64,000 nucleotides of DNA from assembly GCF_002994045.1 (NCBI RefSeq), contig NZ_MQUC01000003.1, positions 2,084,501 to 2,148,500 of the forward strand, in the 5' to 3' direction. The position numbers and the translations under genes are program-made. Below, one piece after another: positions 27,110 to 34,553 of the stretch. Position 1 is the stretch's first letter. Every line of letters begins with the position of its first letter. Below the pieces are notes generated by a model. That model was not told the origin of the DNA and ran no database searches. It worked only from the letters and a program-made list of their open reading frames with translations. This DNA comes from Nonlabens agnitus. GTDB taxonomy: Bacteria > Bacteroidota > Bacteroidia > Flavobacteriales > Flavobacteriaceae.

Positions 27110-27154
27110 AAATTAAGGTATTTGAAAAGAGAAAGTAAACTCTTCTCAAACACC
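27110..27154 (-). terminator. Intrinsic terminator of the aromatic operon
   Basis: In minus-strand RNA, arms at 27140-27154 and 27117-27131 pair over 15 positions with two G-U wobbles (GGTGTTTGAG... / ...TTCAAATACC), followed by TTAATTTTG. The wobbles work only for minus-strand RNA, the direction of the operon ending at 27171. Confidence 0.75.
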
Positions 27155-27170
27155 TTTGCTTCATTGCTTC

Positions 27171-28259
27171 TTATTTTGAAATGTTTACAATCTTCTCTTG
27201 GTGATTGATGGATTCCTGGTGTATCGCTTTGAAAACCTTAAGAATGAATTCCTCACTTAAACCATGACCTTCACCTTCCAGGATCATTTTTCCTAGAATC
27301 TCGTTCCATCTTTTGGATTGTAAAACGGCTACGTTTCTGGATTTTTTTAATTCACCTATAGAGTCTGCCGTTTTCATACGCTTGCCCAACGTCTCGATTA
27401 GGGCATTGTCAATTACATCAATCTGTGCGCGCAACTGACCCAATTTTGCTTGATATCCAGCCTCATCGTCCATCTCTTTACGTATTTTCAAATCCTTGGT
27501 GATCTGGATCAAACTCGATGGTGTTACTTGCTGTGCGGCATCACTCCATGCATTGTCTGGATCGATGTGCGTCTCGATCATCAAACCGTCATAGTTAAGG
27601 TCAAGTGCGGTTTGGGATACTTCCAGGATCATATCACGTTTTCCCGTAATGTGTGATGGGTCACAGATAAGCGGTATGTCTGGGTATTTCGTTTGGAAAT
27701 CCACAGCAATTTGCCATTCTGGATTGTTACGGTACTTTGATTTATCATAGGTGGAGAAACCTCTATGTATCACACCTAGATTTTTGATGTTTGCAGTATA
27801 TAATCGCTCCAAAGCTCCAATCCATAAAGCTAGATCTGGATTCACTGGATTCTTTACTAAAACCACTTTATCAGTTCCTTCCAATGCATCTGCAATTTCC
27901 TGAACAATAAAGGGACTCACGGTAGATCGTGCACCTATCCATAGAAGATCGATATCGTGTTCTAGAGCAAGATCCACGTGGGCTTTGTTGGCTACCTCGG
28001 TTGCAGTAAGCAGTCCGGTTTCCTTTTTGGCTTTTTGAAGCCACTTCAATCCTATGGCGCCTACTCCTTCAAAGTTTCCTGGTCGTGTTCTAGGTTTCCA
28101 GATTCCTGCACGTAAATATGTAGTATCGCTTTCCTTCAATTCATGGGCGATCTTAAGGACTTGTTCTTCAGTTTCTGCACTACAAGGTCCCGCGATCACT
28201 AGCGGATGGTTCAATTGATGGGCGTCCAGCCAGTTTCTGTACTCTATCTTATTTTCCAT
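27171..28259 (-). CDS. Bifunctional 3-deoxy-7-phosphoheptulonate synthase / chorismate mutase type II
   Basis: 362 aa. N-terminal DAHP synthase (about 1-255, KDO8PS-like type) with PLVIAGPCSAETEEQV, YLRAGIWKPRTRPGNFEGVG, DLLWIGARSTVSPF and CDPSHITGKRD. C-terminal AroQ-type chorismate mutase (about 270-355): KLGQLRAQIDVIDNALIETLGKRM, then IGELKKSRNVAV. It catalyses the first step of the shikimate pathway and the chorismate-to-prephenate step. Prephenate is used by the pheA and tyrA products of the same operon. Fusion in this order is typical of Bacteroidota. Last gene of the operon, overlapping tyrA by 11 bp and followed by a terminator. Confidence 0.95.
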   Translation of the reverse strand: MENKIEYRNWLDAHQLNHPLVIAGPCSAETEEQVLKIAHELKESDTTYLRAGIWKPRTRPGNFEGVGAIGLKWLQKAKKETGLLTATEVANKAHVDLALEHDIDLLWIGARSTVSPFIVQEIADALEGTDKVVLVKNPVNPDLALWIGALERLYTANIKNLGVIHRGFSTYDKSKYRNNPEWQIAVDFQTKYPDIPLICDPSHITGKRDMILEVSQTALDLNYDGLMIETHIDPDNAWSDAAQQVTPSSLIQITKDLKIRKEMDDEAGYQAKLGQLRAQIDVIDNALIETLGKRMKTADSIGELKKSRNVAVLQSKRWNEILGKMILEGEGHGLSEEFILKVFKAIHQESINHQEKIVNISK

Positions 28260-29109
28260 TTTGTATTCCTTTTAAAATCGTTTTAATTCGGTTGGTTTGT
28301 TCCATATCGTCGTATATGGCTTTGTAGTTATTGGTGTTTACGCTTTCGCGAAAGCGAACTAAATTTTCAATATATCCGTCCAGACTGTCCAGTACGTGTT
28401 TCTTATTCTGCGCAAAAATGGGCGTCCACATCGCTGGCGAACTTTTAGCCAGGCGTACAGTACTTTCAAAACCGCTGCCGGCGAGATCAAAGATGTCGCG
28501 CTCACTTTCTTCTTCCTGAATCACGGTTTTTCCCAGCATAAAGCTTGAAATGTGTGACAGGTGCGAGACAAAGGCAATGTGACGGTCGTGGGCTGCCGGC
28601 GTCATATAACGCACCCGCATGCCCAAGAGATCAAAAAGCTGCTTCGCGGTTTCCTGCAATTTGAATGCGGTCTTTTCTACCTCGCAAACAATCATGGTTT
28701 TATCATTAAACAGGGATTTTATCGCGGCGTCTGGCCCAGAAAACTCTGTTCCCGCAATGGGATGTGCCGCAAGAAACTGTCTTCTATTCTTGTGGTTTTC
28801 TACCGTTTTGCAAATCGCTTCTTTAGTAGAGCCCACATCCATGACCAGCGCCTGTTCTGGCACAAGATCCAGCACCTGCGGCAATACTTCAAGAGCTGCA
28901 TCTACAGGAACCGAAATCAAGACAAGGTCTGCATTAACCACGTCTTTTATACTAGCTACCTGATCCACGATACCGTTTTCTACCGCACGTTTTGCATGCG
29001 ATTCATTCTGGTCAACGCCGTAAAAAACAGCATCCTTGAAATGCTCCCGCAAGTCTAGCAACATGGATCCACCTATAAGACCGGTACCTATGAGAAATAC
29101 GTTTTTCAT
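28249..29109 (-). CDS. tyrA: Prephenate dehydrogenase
   Basis: 286 aa. NAD(P)-binding GTGLIGGSMLLDL at the N-terminus, and catalytic blocks LAAHPIAGTEFSGP and HDRHIAFVSHLSHISSFML with the conserved histidines. It oxidatively decarboxylates prephenate to 4-hydroxyphenylpyruvate for tyrosine. No fused chorismate mutase is needed because the downstream gene supplies it. A dispersed palindrome is read VRFRESVN near residue 255, in the C-terminal helical dimer region. The gene overlaps both neighbours (11 and 4 bp). Confidence 0.94.
   Translation of the reverse strand: MKNVFLIGTGLIGGSMLLDLREHFKDAVFYGVDQNESHAKRAVENGIVDQVASIKDVVNADLVLISVPVDAALEVLPQVLDLVPEQALVMDVGSTKEAICKTVENHKNRRQFLAAHPIAGTEFSGPDAAIKSLFNDKTMIVCEVEKTAFKLQETAKQLFDLLGMRVRYMTPAAHDRHIAFVSHLSHISSFMLGKTVIQEEESERDIFDLAGSGFESTVRLAKSSPAMWTPIFAQNKKHVLDSLDGYIENLVRFRESVNTNNYKAIYDDMEQTNRIKTILKGIQNGK
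28342..28355. repeat. Dispersed palindrome, copy 10 (in tyrA)
   Basis: Perfect core, 16-bp dyad; read FRES in prephenate dehydrogenase. Confidence 0.97.
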
Positions 29110-30269
29110 GCATTCTCTTTTTTAGATACCCTTTCAAGCATCGTAGCTATTTCCTCTTCTTTAACACAAAGAGAAAACCGAACGTAGCCAGCACCATTCT
29201 TACCAAAAATGCTTCCTGGTGTAATGAAGATGTGCTTGTTATGTAACACATCATCCACAAACTCCTTATCGTCATGCATGCCGTCTGGTAACTTGCACCA
29301 TACAAATAAACCACCAGTTTGCGGTTCTGGTTTTAGTTTGAGAGCATGTGCAACTTGTAGTGTCAATTCTCTTCTTTGGGTATAGATTTCATCTTGATGC
29401 GCCAGCCACTGTGCATCTGTTTTTAAGGCTGCGATGGCGCCCTTTTGCACACCGTAGAACATACCGCTGTCCATATTGGTCTTGACTTTAAGAACTTCTT
29501 TCAATACTTCTGCATTTCCTGTCAACATCCCAACACGCCAGCCAGCCATGTTGAAGGTTTTACTGATGGAATTAAGCTCCAGCGCACAATCCAGTGATCC
29601 TTCTACTTGATGGATGCTGATCTTTTTTTCATAACCTACACAACTGTACGGATTGTCATTCACCAATAAAATGTTATGCTTACGCGCAAAAGCCACTAAT
29701 CGCTCAAATACGTCAAGATTTCCTGCGGCTCCAGTAGGCATGTTGGGATAATTGGTCCACATGAGTTTGACTCTGGAAAGGTCAAGTTTTTCAAGTGCTT
29801 CAAAATCTGGCATCCAGTGGTTTGCTGCCGTTAAATTGTAGGTGACCGCTTGCGCCTCGCACAACTTTGTTGCACTGGCGTAGGTTGGGTAACCAGGATC
29901 TGGAATCAAGACCTGATCGCCTGGATTTAAAAATGCTAGTGATATATGCAAAATACCTTCTTTACTTCCCATCAAGGGTATGATCTCTGTCTCTGGGTTA
30001 AGCTGAACATGGTAGTACGACTGATAAAAATCTGCCATCGACTGGCGCAATTCTGGCAAGCCGAGGTAACTTTGGTATCCATGCGCCTTGTCATCCTGCA
30101 ATGCTTCTATTAATGCTGGGATCACATGATCTGGAGGCAGCAAGTCTGGGCTGCCTATACCTGCATTGATAATAGGTTTGCCTTCATTCATCAATGCGCG
30201 TACCTCGCGTAATTTTGTGGCGAAGTAATATTCTTGAACGCTATCAAGTCTTTTTGCTGTTGCTATCAT
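29106..30269 (-). CDS. PLP-dependent aminotransferase of the aromatic operon
   Basis: 387 aa, fold-I aminotransferase. PLP lysine in LNSISKTFNMAGWRVGML (about residue 230); NAGIGSPDLLPP, MGSKEGILH, PGYPTY and NYPNMPTG are typical of class I/II enzymes. Placed between pheA and tyrA with 4-bp overlaps on both sides, it most likely transaminates phenylpyruvate and 4-hydroxyphenylpyruvate (or prephenate) in the last step to phenylalanine and tyrosine. Sequence alone would also allow aspartate or LL-diaminopimelate-type activity. Confidence 0.88.
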   Translation of the reverse strand: MIATAKRLDSVQEYYFATKLREVRALMNEGKPIINAGIGSPDLLPPDHVIPALIEALQDDKAHGYQSYLGLPELRQSMADFYQSYYHVQLNPETEIIPLMGSKEGILHISLAFLNPGDQVLIPDPGYPTYASATKLCEAQAVTYNLTAANHWMPDFEALEKLDLSRVKLMWTNYPNMPTGAAGNLDVFERLVAFARKHNILLVNDNPYSCVGYEKKISIHQVEGSLDCALELNSISKTFNMAGWRVGMLTGNAEVLKEVLKVKTNMDSGMFYGVQKGAIAALKTDAQWLAHQDEIYTQRRELTLQVAHALKLKPEPQTGGLFVWCKLPDGMHDDKEFVDDVLHNKHIFITPGSIFGKNGAGYVRFSLCVKEEEIATMLERVSKKENA

Positions 30270-31078
30270 AATGTAGCGCTTTTATAGATTCCTAAGACCG
30301 TCAACTCTTTTATGTAGGGCTGGATTTGCTGTCTTGCTTTAGTAAATTGATCTAATGCCTCAAATTCTAGGTCTGCCACAAAAGAGAATAGGAAAGGCTT
30401 ATCCACAATTGGAATGGATTGAATTTTAGTAAGGTTGATGCGCTGTGCGCCAAAAATCGTCAATATACGCGCCAGCGATCCAGCCTCGTGACTGCTCACA
30501 AAGTTGATGGTCGCCTTGTTGGGTTCCTGTTGATCCTCTTGTTCCTTTTCTACCACTACAAATCTGGTAGCGTTGTTTTTGATTTCTTGAATGTCACTGG
30601 CAATAATGTCCAAATCATAGATGGTCGCTGCGATGCTGGACGCTATGGCTGCAATACCTTTTTTACCATCACGCTGTATACGGTAGGCCGCTGCCGCGGT
30701 ATCATCAGTTTCTACGAGTTTTATTTCAGGATAGTCTCTGAAAAATGGCTTGCATTGCAACAAGGCCATGGGATGCGATTGCACCTCGACAATGTCATCC
30801 AGTGATTGACCCTTGAGAGCCATGAGTTGGTGGTCAATATCCAGATAGCACTCTGCAGTAATGTTCAGCCCATTTTCACTAATTAGTGTATAATTAGGCA
30901 AGATGCTACCAGCGATGGAATTGCCTATGGCCATGACGCCTTTATCCACATCGCCTTGAGCCACGGCACGACTCAATTGGTCAAAGGTGCTGCACTCCAG
31001 CAGCTCAACCTCTCCATACAATAGATCTGCCACTTGATGGTGGTACGATCCCTTTACACCTTGTATTGCAACCTTCAT
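30266..31078 (-). CDS. pheA: Prephenate dehydratase
   Basis: 270 aa, stand-alone PDT followed by an ACT domain. VKGSYHHQVADLLY at the start, GVMAIGNSIAGSI, SHPMALLQCKPFF and the catalytic NATRFVVV motif (about 188-195) are visible. The ACT domain (about 205-270: INFVSSHEAGSLARILTIF...INLTKIQSIPI) gives phenylalanine feedback control. First structural gene of the aromatic operon. Its ATG at 31078 lies only 8 bp after an attenuator terminator, so expression depends on readthrough controlled by the leader peptide. Confidence 0.95.
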   Translation of the reverse strand: MKVAIQGVKGSYHHQVADLLYGEVELLECSTFDQLSRAVAQGDVDKGVMAIGNSIAGSILPNYTLISENGLNITAECYLDIDHQLMALKGQSLDDIVEVQSHPMALLQCKPFFRDYPEIKLVETDDTAAAAYRIQRDGKKGIAAIASSIAATIYDLDIIASDIQEIKNNATRFVVVEKEQEDQQEPNKATINFVSSHEAGSLARILTIFGAQRINLTKIQSIPIVDKPFLFSFVADLEFEALDQFTKARQQIQPYIKELTVLGIYKSATL

Positions 31079-31085
31079 TTGATCC

Positions 31086-31117
31086 TATAAAAAAAGTCCT
31101 GAATGATTCAGGACTTT
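31086..31117 (-). terminator. Attenuator terminator before pheA
   Basis: Near-perfect dyad AAAGTCCTGAAT-C-ATTCAGGACTTT on the minus strand, followed by seven T (31089-31095). It ends 8 bp before the pheA start codon. The left arm can pair instead with bases in the leader coding region, so the hairpin is conditional. Confidence 0.92.
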
Positions 31118-31156
31118 ATTGTGAGTGATATATTTTAAATTACTTCAATAGAGTCC
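31111..31156 (-). promoter_or_regulatory. Antiterminator pairing of the aromatic attenuator
   Basis: In minus-strand RNA, GGACTCTATTG (31156-31146, codons Arg-Thr-Leu-Leu of the leader) can pair with CAATAAAGTCC (31121-31111) with 10 of 11 bases matched. The second element includes the left arm of the terminator, so the two structures exclude each other. A ribosome stalled on the aromatic codons leaves GGACTCTATTG free; a ribosome at the leader stop covers it. Confidence 0.8.
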
Positions 31157-31211
31157 GTTCTTCCATAAAATAGAAGTAGTAACGTGACCAGAAGTAAGTT
31201 GTTGAATTCAT
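31140..31211 (-). CDS. Aromatic amino acid leader peptide (23 aa)
   Basis: ATG at 31211, TAA at 31140-31142. Begins MNSTT, then residues 6-15 read YFWSRYYFYF: eight aromatic residues in ten (3 Tyr+1 Tyr, 3 Phe, 1 Trp), then MEERTLLK. It ends 61 bp before pheA, with the terminator between. Such a run just ahead of a pheA-tyrA operon is the hallmark of ribosome-mediated attenuation sensing charged tRNA-Tyr, tRNA-Phe and perhaps tRNA-Trp. No Shine-Dalgarno is visible, as usual in Bacteroidota. Confidence 0.92.
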   Translation of the reverse strand: MNSTTYFWSRYYFYFMEERTLLK

Positions 31212-31282
31212 AATAAGCGGCTAATGTAAAATACTTTATTTAAAACACATAGAAAAAACTTAATATTTAAATAAAAAGATTA

Positions 31283-31314
31283 CGATAACGTTATTGTTGT
31301 GGATAATGTTATCG
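31283..31314. promoter_or_regulatory. Inverted repeat in the pheA/gldA divergent region
   Basis: CGATAAC (31283-31289) and GTTATCG (31308-31314) flank an 18-bp spacer; the left arm also overlaps the palindrome ATAACGTTAT (31285-31294). Candidate operator or promoter element between divergent genes; function not shown. Confidence 0.35.
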
Positions 31315-31327
31315 CTTTCGCGAAAGC
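31314..31327. repeat. Dispersed palindrome, copy 11 (intergenic)
   Basis: Perfect core, 18-bp dyad, 30 bp upstream of the gldA start in the divergent pheA/gldA region. Confidence 0.97.
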
Positions 31328-31356
31328 GAACTCTTCACAATTCCTATCTTTACCTT

Positions 31357-32259
31357 ATGTCTATTGAAGTTTCCAACATCACAAAAACATACGGCAGCCA
31401 AAAGGCGCTGGATGACGTTTCATTCTCCATTAAATCTGGAGAGATCGTTGGCTTTTTGGGGCCCAATGGTGCTGGAAAATCTACCATGATGCGTATTCTA
31501 ACGACTTATCTTAATGCCGATGAAGGCACCGCGACAGTCAATGGAAAAAATGTAACGACTGAATCCAGAGCGGTACAAAGTTCCATAGGCTACCTGCCAG
31601 AGAACAACCCGCTATATCCAGATATGTATGTGAAGGAATACCTCGCATTTAGCGCTAGTATTTATAAGGTTTCAAACGCTTCCCAGCGCATTGAAGCCGT
31701 GATTCTGGAAACGGGTCTGGAATCCCATAAGAACAAAAAGATCCAAGAGCTTTCCAAAGGTTACAAACAACGTGTTGGTCTGGCCAATGCCTTGCTGCAC
31801 GAGCCCAAGGTCTTGATCCTTGATGAACCTACCACAGGTCTGGATCCAAATCAACTGGTAGAGATACGCAGTCTGATACGCAAGGTATCCCAAAACACGA
31901 CCATCCTACTTTCCACGCATATTATGCAAGAAGTTGAGGCTATGTGTGATCGAGTGATCATCATCAATAAAGGACAAATCGTCGCCGATGATTATCTAAA
32001 GAATCTCAAAAGCGATGAGATCCAGGTAATCGATGTTGAGTTTGACTATCGCGTCGAGCCTGAATTGTTACAGCGTATTCCTCTCGTACGCGAAGTCAAA
32101 GAACTTCACGGCTTCAATTACCGGTTGCGTTTTGAAACCAAAAAAGACCAGCGCAGCGGCGTTTTTGACTTTGCCCATGACAATGAGTTAAAGATTTTGT
32201 CTTTAAATAAAAAGAATAAGAATCTCGAGGCGATGTTTCAGGAGTTGACGGGTGAATAA
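31357..32259 (+). CDS. gldA: Gliding-motility ABC transporter ATPase GldA
   Basis: 300 aa from the ATG at 31357 (MSIEVSNITKTYG). The in-frame extension back to 31294 would run through the dispersed palindrome and is rejected. ABC ATPase motifs: Walker A GFLGPNGAGKSTMM, signature ELSKGYKQRVGLANALL, Walker B VLILDEPTTGLDP, H-loop STHIMQEVEAMC. The C-terminal extension (about 215-300, IDVEFDYRVEPELLQRIPL ... NKKNKNLEAMFQELTGE) matches GldA, required with GldF and GldG for gliding in Flavobacterium. gldF and gldG are not in this window. Confidence 0.88.
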   Translation: MSIEVSNITKTYGSQKALDDVSFSIKSGEIVGFLGPNGAGKSTMMRILTTYLNADEGTATVNGKNVTTESRAVQSSIGYLPENNPLYPDMYVKEYLAFSASIYKVSNASQRIEAVILETGLESHKNKKIQELSKGYKQRVGLANALLHEPKVLILDEPTTGLDPNQLVEIRSLIRKVSQNTTILLSTHIMQEVEAMCDRVIIINKGQIVADDYLKNLKSDEIQVIDVEFDYRVEPELLQRIPLVREVKELHGFNYRLRFETKKDQRSGVFDFAHDNELKILSLNKKNKNLEAMFQELTGE

Positions 32260-32304
32260 AAATCTAACTTTGTCCTTTGTACTTCTTACTAAATAACAAA
32301 AAAC

Positions 32305-32709
32305 CTAAAACAAAACCTCTTCTGGCGCAAAGACTGGAATGCTGGCGTGTTTAAAATCCTTTTTGTTTCTGGTAATGAAGCCATCGACGCCTTTTATGGA
32401 TGCGGCGCATTCAAATTGTACAGCGTCTTCGTAATCGCTAATTGGATGAGAAACCGCTCTACGTAACATGGAAGAATCTGCGGGAACAATGGTCAACAGA
32501 TCTAGAATTTTTCCAATAACCTCTGTAGCAGATCTATTGTCCAATGATCTAGACAAGATATAGTGTGTTGTCGTGATACTAATCGCAGAGGAAAATAGCT
32601 CCCACTTTTCCTTTTTTGCGGTTTCAAATAATTGAGCAGCAACCTTTCCAAATGGCGCTCTCATAGTCACAAGATCGATTAGTATGTTGGTGTCAAGGAA
32701 ATATTTCAT
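32305..32709 (-). CDS. PIN-domain ribonuclease toxin (VapC-like)
   Basis: 134 aa. PIN fold with acidic catalytic residues: MKYFLDTNILIDLV (Asp6), the middle SDYEDAVQFECA (about 91-102) and late GVDGFITRNKKDF (about 109-121). Such proteins cut RNA, often tRNA or rRNA, and are held inactive by the partner encoded just upstream. The start lies one base from the antitoxin stop, the usual antitoxin-first order. It converges with gldA (45-bp gap). Confidence 0.88.
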   Translation of the reverse strand: MKYFLDTNILIDLVTMRAPFGKVAAQLFETAKKEKWELFSSAISITTTHYILSRSLDNRSATEVIGKILDLLTIVPADSSMLRRAVSHPISDYEDAVQFECAASIKGVDGFITRNKKDFKHASIPVFAPEEVLF

Positions 32710-32710
32710 C

Positions 32711-33013
32711 CTATTGCTTTGAATAACGCTCTTCTCTAATCATATCACGATCTTTCACATAATCAATATCCAAAGGAGCGACACCAGCAATTCCACGGAG
32801 AAACTCTGGTAATTTCCATTCACCACTTTTATTTTTCGATTTTCGGTTTTGAGTTCTGTATGATGTATCAGGTTCGTTTATAGTTGAGCCATTCAATATC
32901 CTTTGAAGGGTACTTTCTATCAATTCAGATAAGCTACGATCCGTTCCTTGAGCATAATCCTTTGCCTTTTGAATTACAGCTTCGTCGATACTTAATGTGA
33001 GTTTCTTTTTCAT
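32711..33013 (-). CDS. Antitoxin of the PIN toxin (DUF6364-like, ribbon-helix-helix)
   Basis: 100 aa. N-terminal MKKKLTLSIDEAVIQKAKDYAQGTDRSLSELIES is a ribbon-helix-helix type DNA-binding and dimerisation unit; the basic linker (RTQNRKSKNKS) and C-terminal acidic-aromatic region probably wrap the toxin. The gene precedes the PIN gene by one base. AT-rich sequence upstream (33014-33060) contains TATACGTATA, a dyad that could be its autoregulatory operator. Confidence 0.82.
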   Translation of the reverse strand: MKKKLTLSIDEAVIQKAKDYAQGTDRSLSELIESTLQRILNGSTINEPDTSYRTQNRKSKNKSGEWKLPEFLRGIAGVAPLDIDYVKDRDMIREERYSKQ

Positions 33014-33089
33014 GATACGTGTACTTTATTTAAATATACGTATAAAATATTATTCCTGTTGATATAAAAGGATTCCACATCTTTGCAGC

Positions 33090-33881
33090 ATGTTCAGAAA
33101 AGAAAGACATTTTTACATTATAAAGCTACAGTACCTAGGCTTCCGGTTTCATGGTTGGCAAAAGCAGCCGGATCTTCCTACCGTAGAACGTATGGTGCAG
33201 CGCACGTTGCGATTTGTTCTTGATCATTCCAATTTTAAAGTGCTTGCTGCAGGTAGAACAGATGCTCGAGTGTCCGTCAATGAAACGGCGATTGAATTGT
33301 TTCTTGATGACGATCCCATTGTAGATCTTGATGTCTTTCTAAAAGAATTCAACCTCAACCTGCCTAGTGACATTAGAGCATTGAGCATTGAGCCTACCAC
33401 AGCAGACTTTAATATCATCAACGCGCCCAAGCTCAAGGAGTACATTTATCTTTTCTCGCATGGCGAGAAATTCCATCCTTTTTGTGCGCCGCTTATGGTG
33501 TACATGAAAACAGAACTTGACATTGAGCTCATGAAAAAAGCAGCGCAACTGTTTGTGGGCGAGAAGGATTTCTGGTCCTATACCTATAAACCTACTACGG
33601 GAACCACTACGACCAGCGTGGTAGAAAGCTGTTATATCGAAGAAAACAATCTCTTTACAGCAAACTTTTTCCCTGAGGAGAGTTTCTGCTTTCGCGTAGG
33701 CGGTAAAGGTTTCAAACGCCACCAGGTGCGACTCATGATGGGAGCACTTTTTGATCTGGGAATGGGAAAAATGAGTTGGACCGAATTTGAGCAAACGCTC
33801 GATGGCTCCAATCAGATTCATTTATCGCACATTGCTCCCAGCAGCGGGCTGATACTTTTTAGAACGGAATTAACACAGTAA
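33090..33881 (+). CDS. truA: tRNA pseudouridine synthase A family protein
   Basis: 263 aa. Catalytic aspartate in AAGRTDARVSVNETAIELFL (TruA motif GRTD.GVHA, about residue 57); the usual GVHA is RVSV here. YLGFRFHGWQKQPDLPTVE and the late RHQVRLMMGALFDLG are also present. TruA modifies U38-40 of the tRNA anticodon arm. The substitution after the catalytic Asp and the overall divergence fit the Bacteroidota/eukaryote-like TruA subgroup, so it may not be the only truA in the genome. Confidence 0.85.
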   Translation: MFRKERHFYIIKLQYLGFRFHGWQKQPDLPTVERMVQRTLRFVLDHSNFKVLAAGRTDARVSVNETAIELFLDDDPIVDLDVFLKEFNLNLPSDIRALSIEPTTADFNIINAPKLKEYIYLFSHGEKFHPFCAPLMVYMKTELDIELMKKAAQLFVGEKDFWSYTYKPTTGTTTTSVVESCYIEENNLFTANFFPEESFCFRVGGKGFKRHQVRLMMGALFDLGMGKMSWTEFEQTLDGSNQIHLSHIAPSSGLILFRTELTQ

Positions 33882-33930
33882 GAGCGCTTACCGCTTATTA
33901 TTGTACCAACAAATAATTTATCACAACATC

Positions 33931-34536
33931 ATGAAAAACATACTTTTAGCCGCAGCTGCCATGGCGATCACTTTTACAGCAACCGCTCAGGAATTTGCTG
34001 AATTGGACAAGAGCCCGATGGATGCCGCTTATTATCCAGCACAAGCTACAAAGCGCGCTTTCGCGAAAACGGACGAGCAAAAAGCAGCCCTGCAACCACA
34101 AATCAGAGTGCTGTACAGCAGACCTAGTCTTAACGGTCGTAACGTATTCACGGCAACTGACGAGAAAGGTTCTGGTATAACAAAATATGGATCCAAATGG
34201 AGACTAGGCGCTAACGAGAGTACTGAGATCATGCTGATGCAGAATGCCGTAATCGGAGGAAAAAACCTTATGGCAGGCCGTTACACTGTGGTTGTGGTAC
34301 CTCAAGAAAATGAGTGGACCGTACACATCAATAGTGAGAATGACGGTTGGGGAAACTTCAGCCATAAAAACGATATGGATATCGTGACCACAACCATTCC
34401 CGTAACTACAGATTCAGAAAGTCTCGAGAATTTGAGTATTGCCTTGTATTCTCCTAACAACGACAATGTTGTACATATGAAAATGGGTTGGGGAACTTAT
34501 AGAGCTGAGTTGCCTATTACGATCGAACAATGGTAA
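33931..34536 (+). CDS. DUF2911 domain exported protein
   Basis: 201 aa from the ATG at 33931 (MKNILLAAAAMAITFTATAQ, clear signal peptide); a TTG at 33901 would only add ten residues. The DUF2911 core is visible in IRVLYSRPSLNGRNVFT, YGSKWRLGANESTEIML, GRYTVVVVPQENEWTVHIN and MKMGWGTYRAELPI. Function of the family is unknown. Residues around AFAKTDE contain a degenerate copy of the dispersed palindrome. Confidence 0.85.
   Translation: MKNILLAAAAMAITFTATAQEFAELDKSPMDAAYYPAQATKRAFAKTDEQKAALQPQIRVLYSRPSLNGRNVFTATDEKGSGITKYGSKWRLGANESTEIMLMQNAVIGGKNLMAGRYTVVVVPQENEWTVHINSENDGWGNFSHKNDMDIVTTTIPVTTDSESLENLSIALYSPNNDNVVHMKMGWGTYRAELPITIEQW
34057..34070. repeat. Degenerate dispersed palindrome (in DUF2911 gene)
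   Basis: GCTTTCGCGAAAAC, one base away from the 14-bp core; read AFAKT. It falls within a 5.2-kb interval lacking perfect copies. Confidence 0.75.
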
Positions 34537-34553
34537 CTTAAGTACCTAATACT

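Noticed and set aside
28561..29058. 165-codon plus-strand ORF opposite tyrA
   Set aside because: Shadow of tyrA, whose protein motifs are complete; same applies to the other long antisense frames, e.g. 33339-33821, 39908-40291 and 40245-40688.
31294..31356. N-terminal extension of GldA through the palindrome
   Set aside because: It lacks similarity to GldA, uses codons of the dispersed repeat, and a normal start is at 31357.
33688..33696. GCTTTCGCG half copy of the dispersed palindrome in truA
   Set aside because: Only one arm matches; the other reads TAGGCG. Could be chance or a decayed copy.
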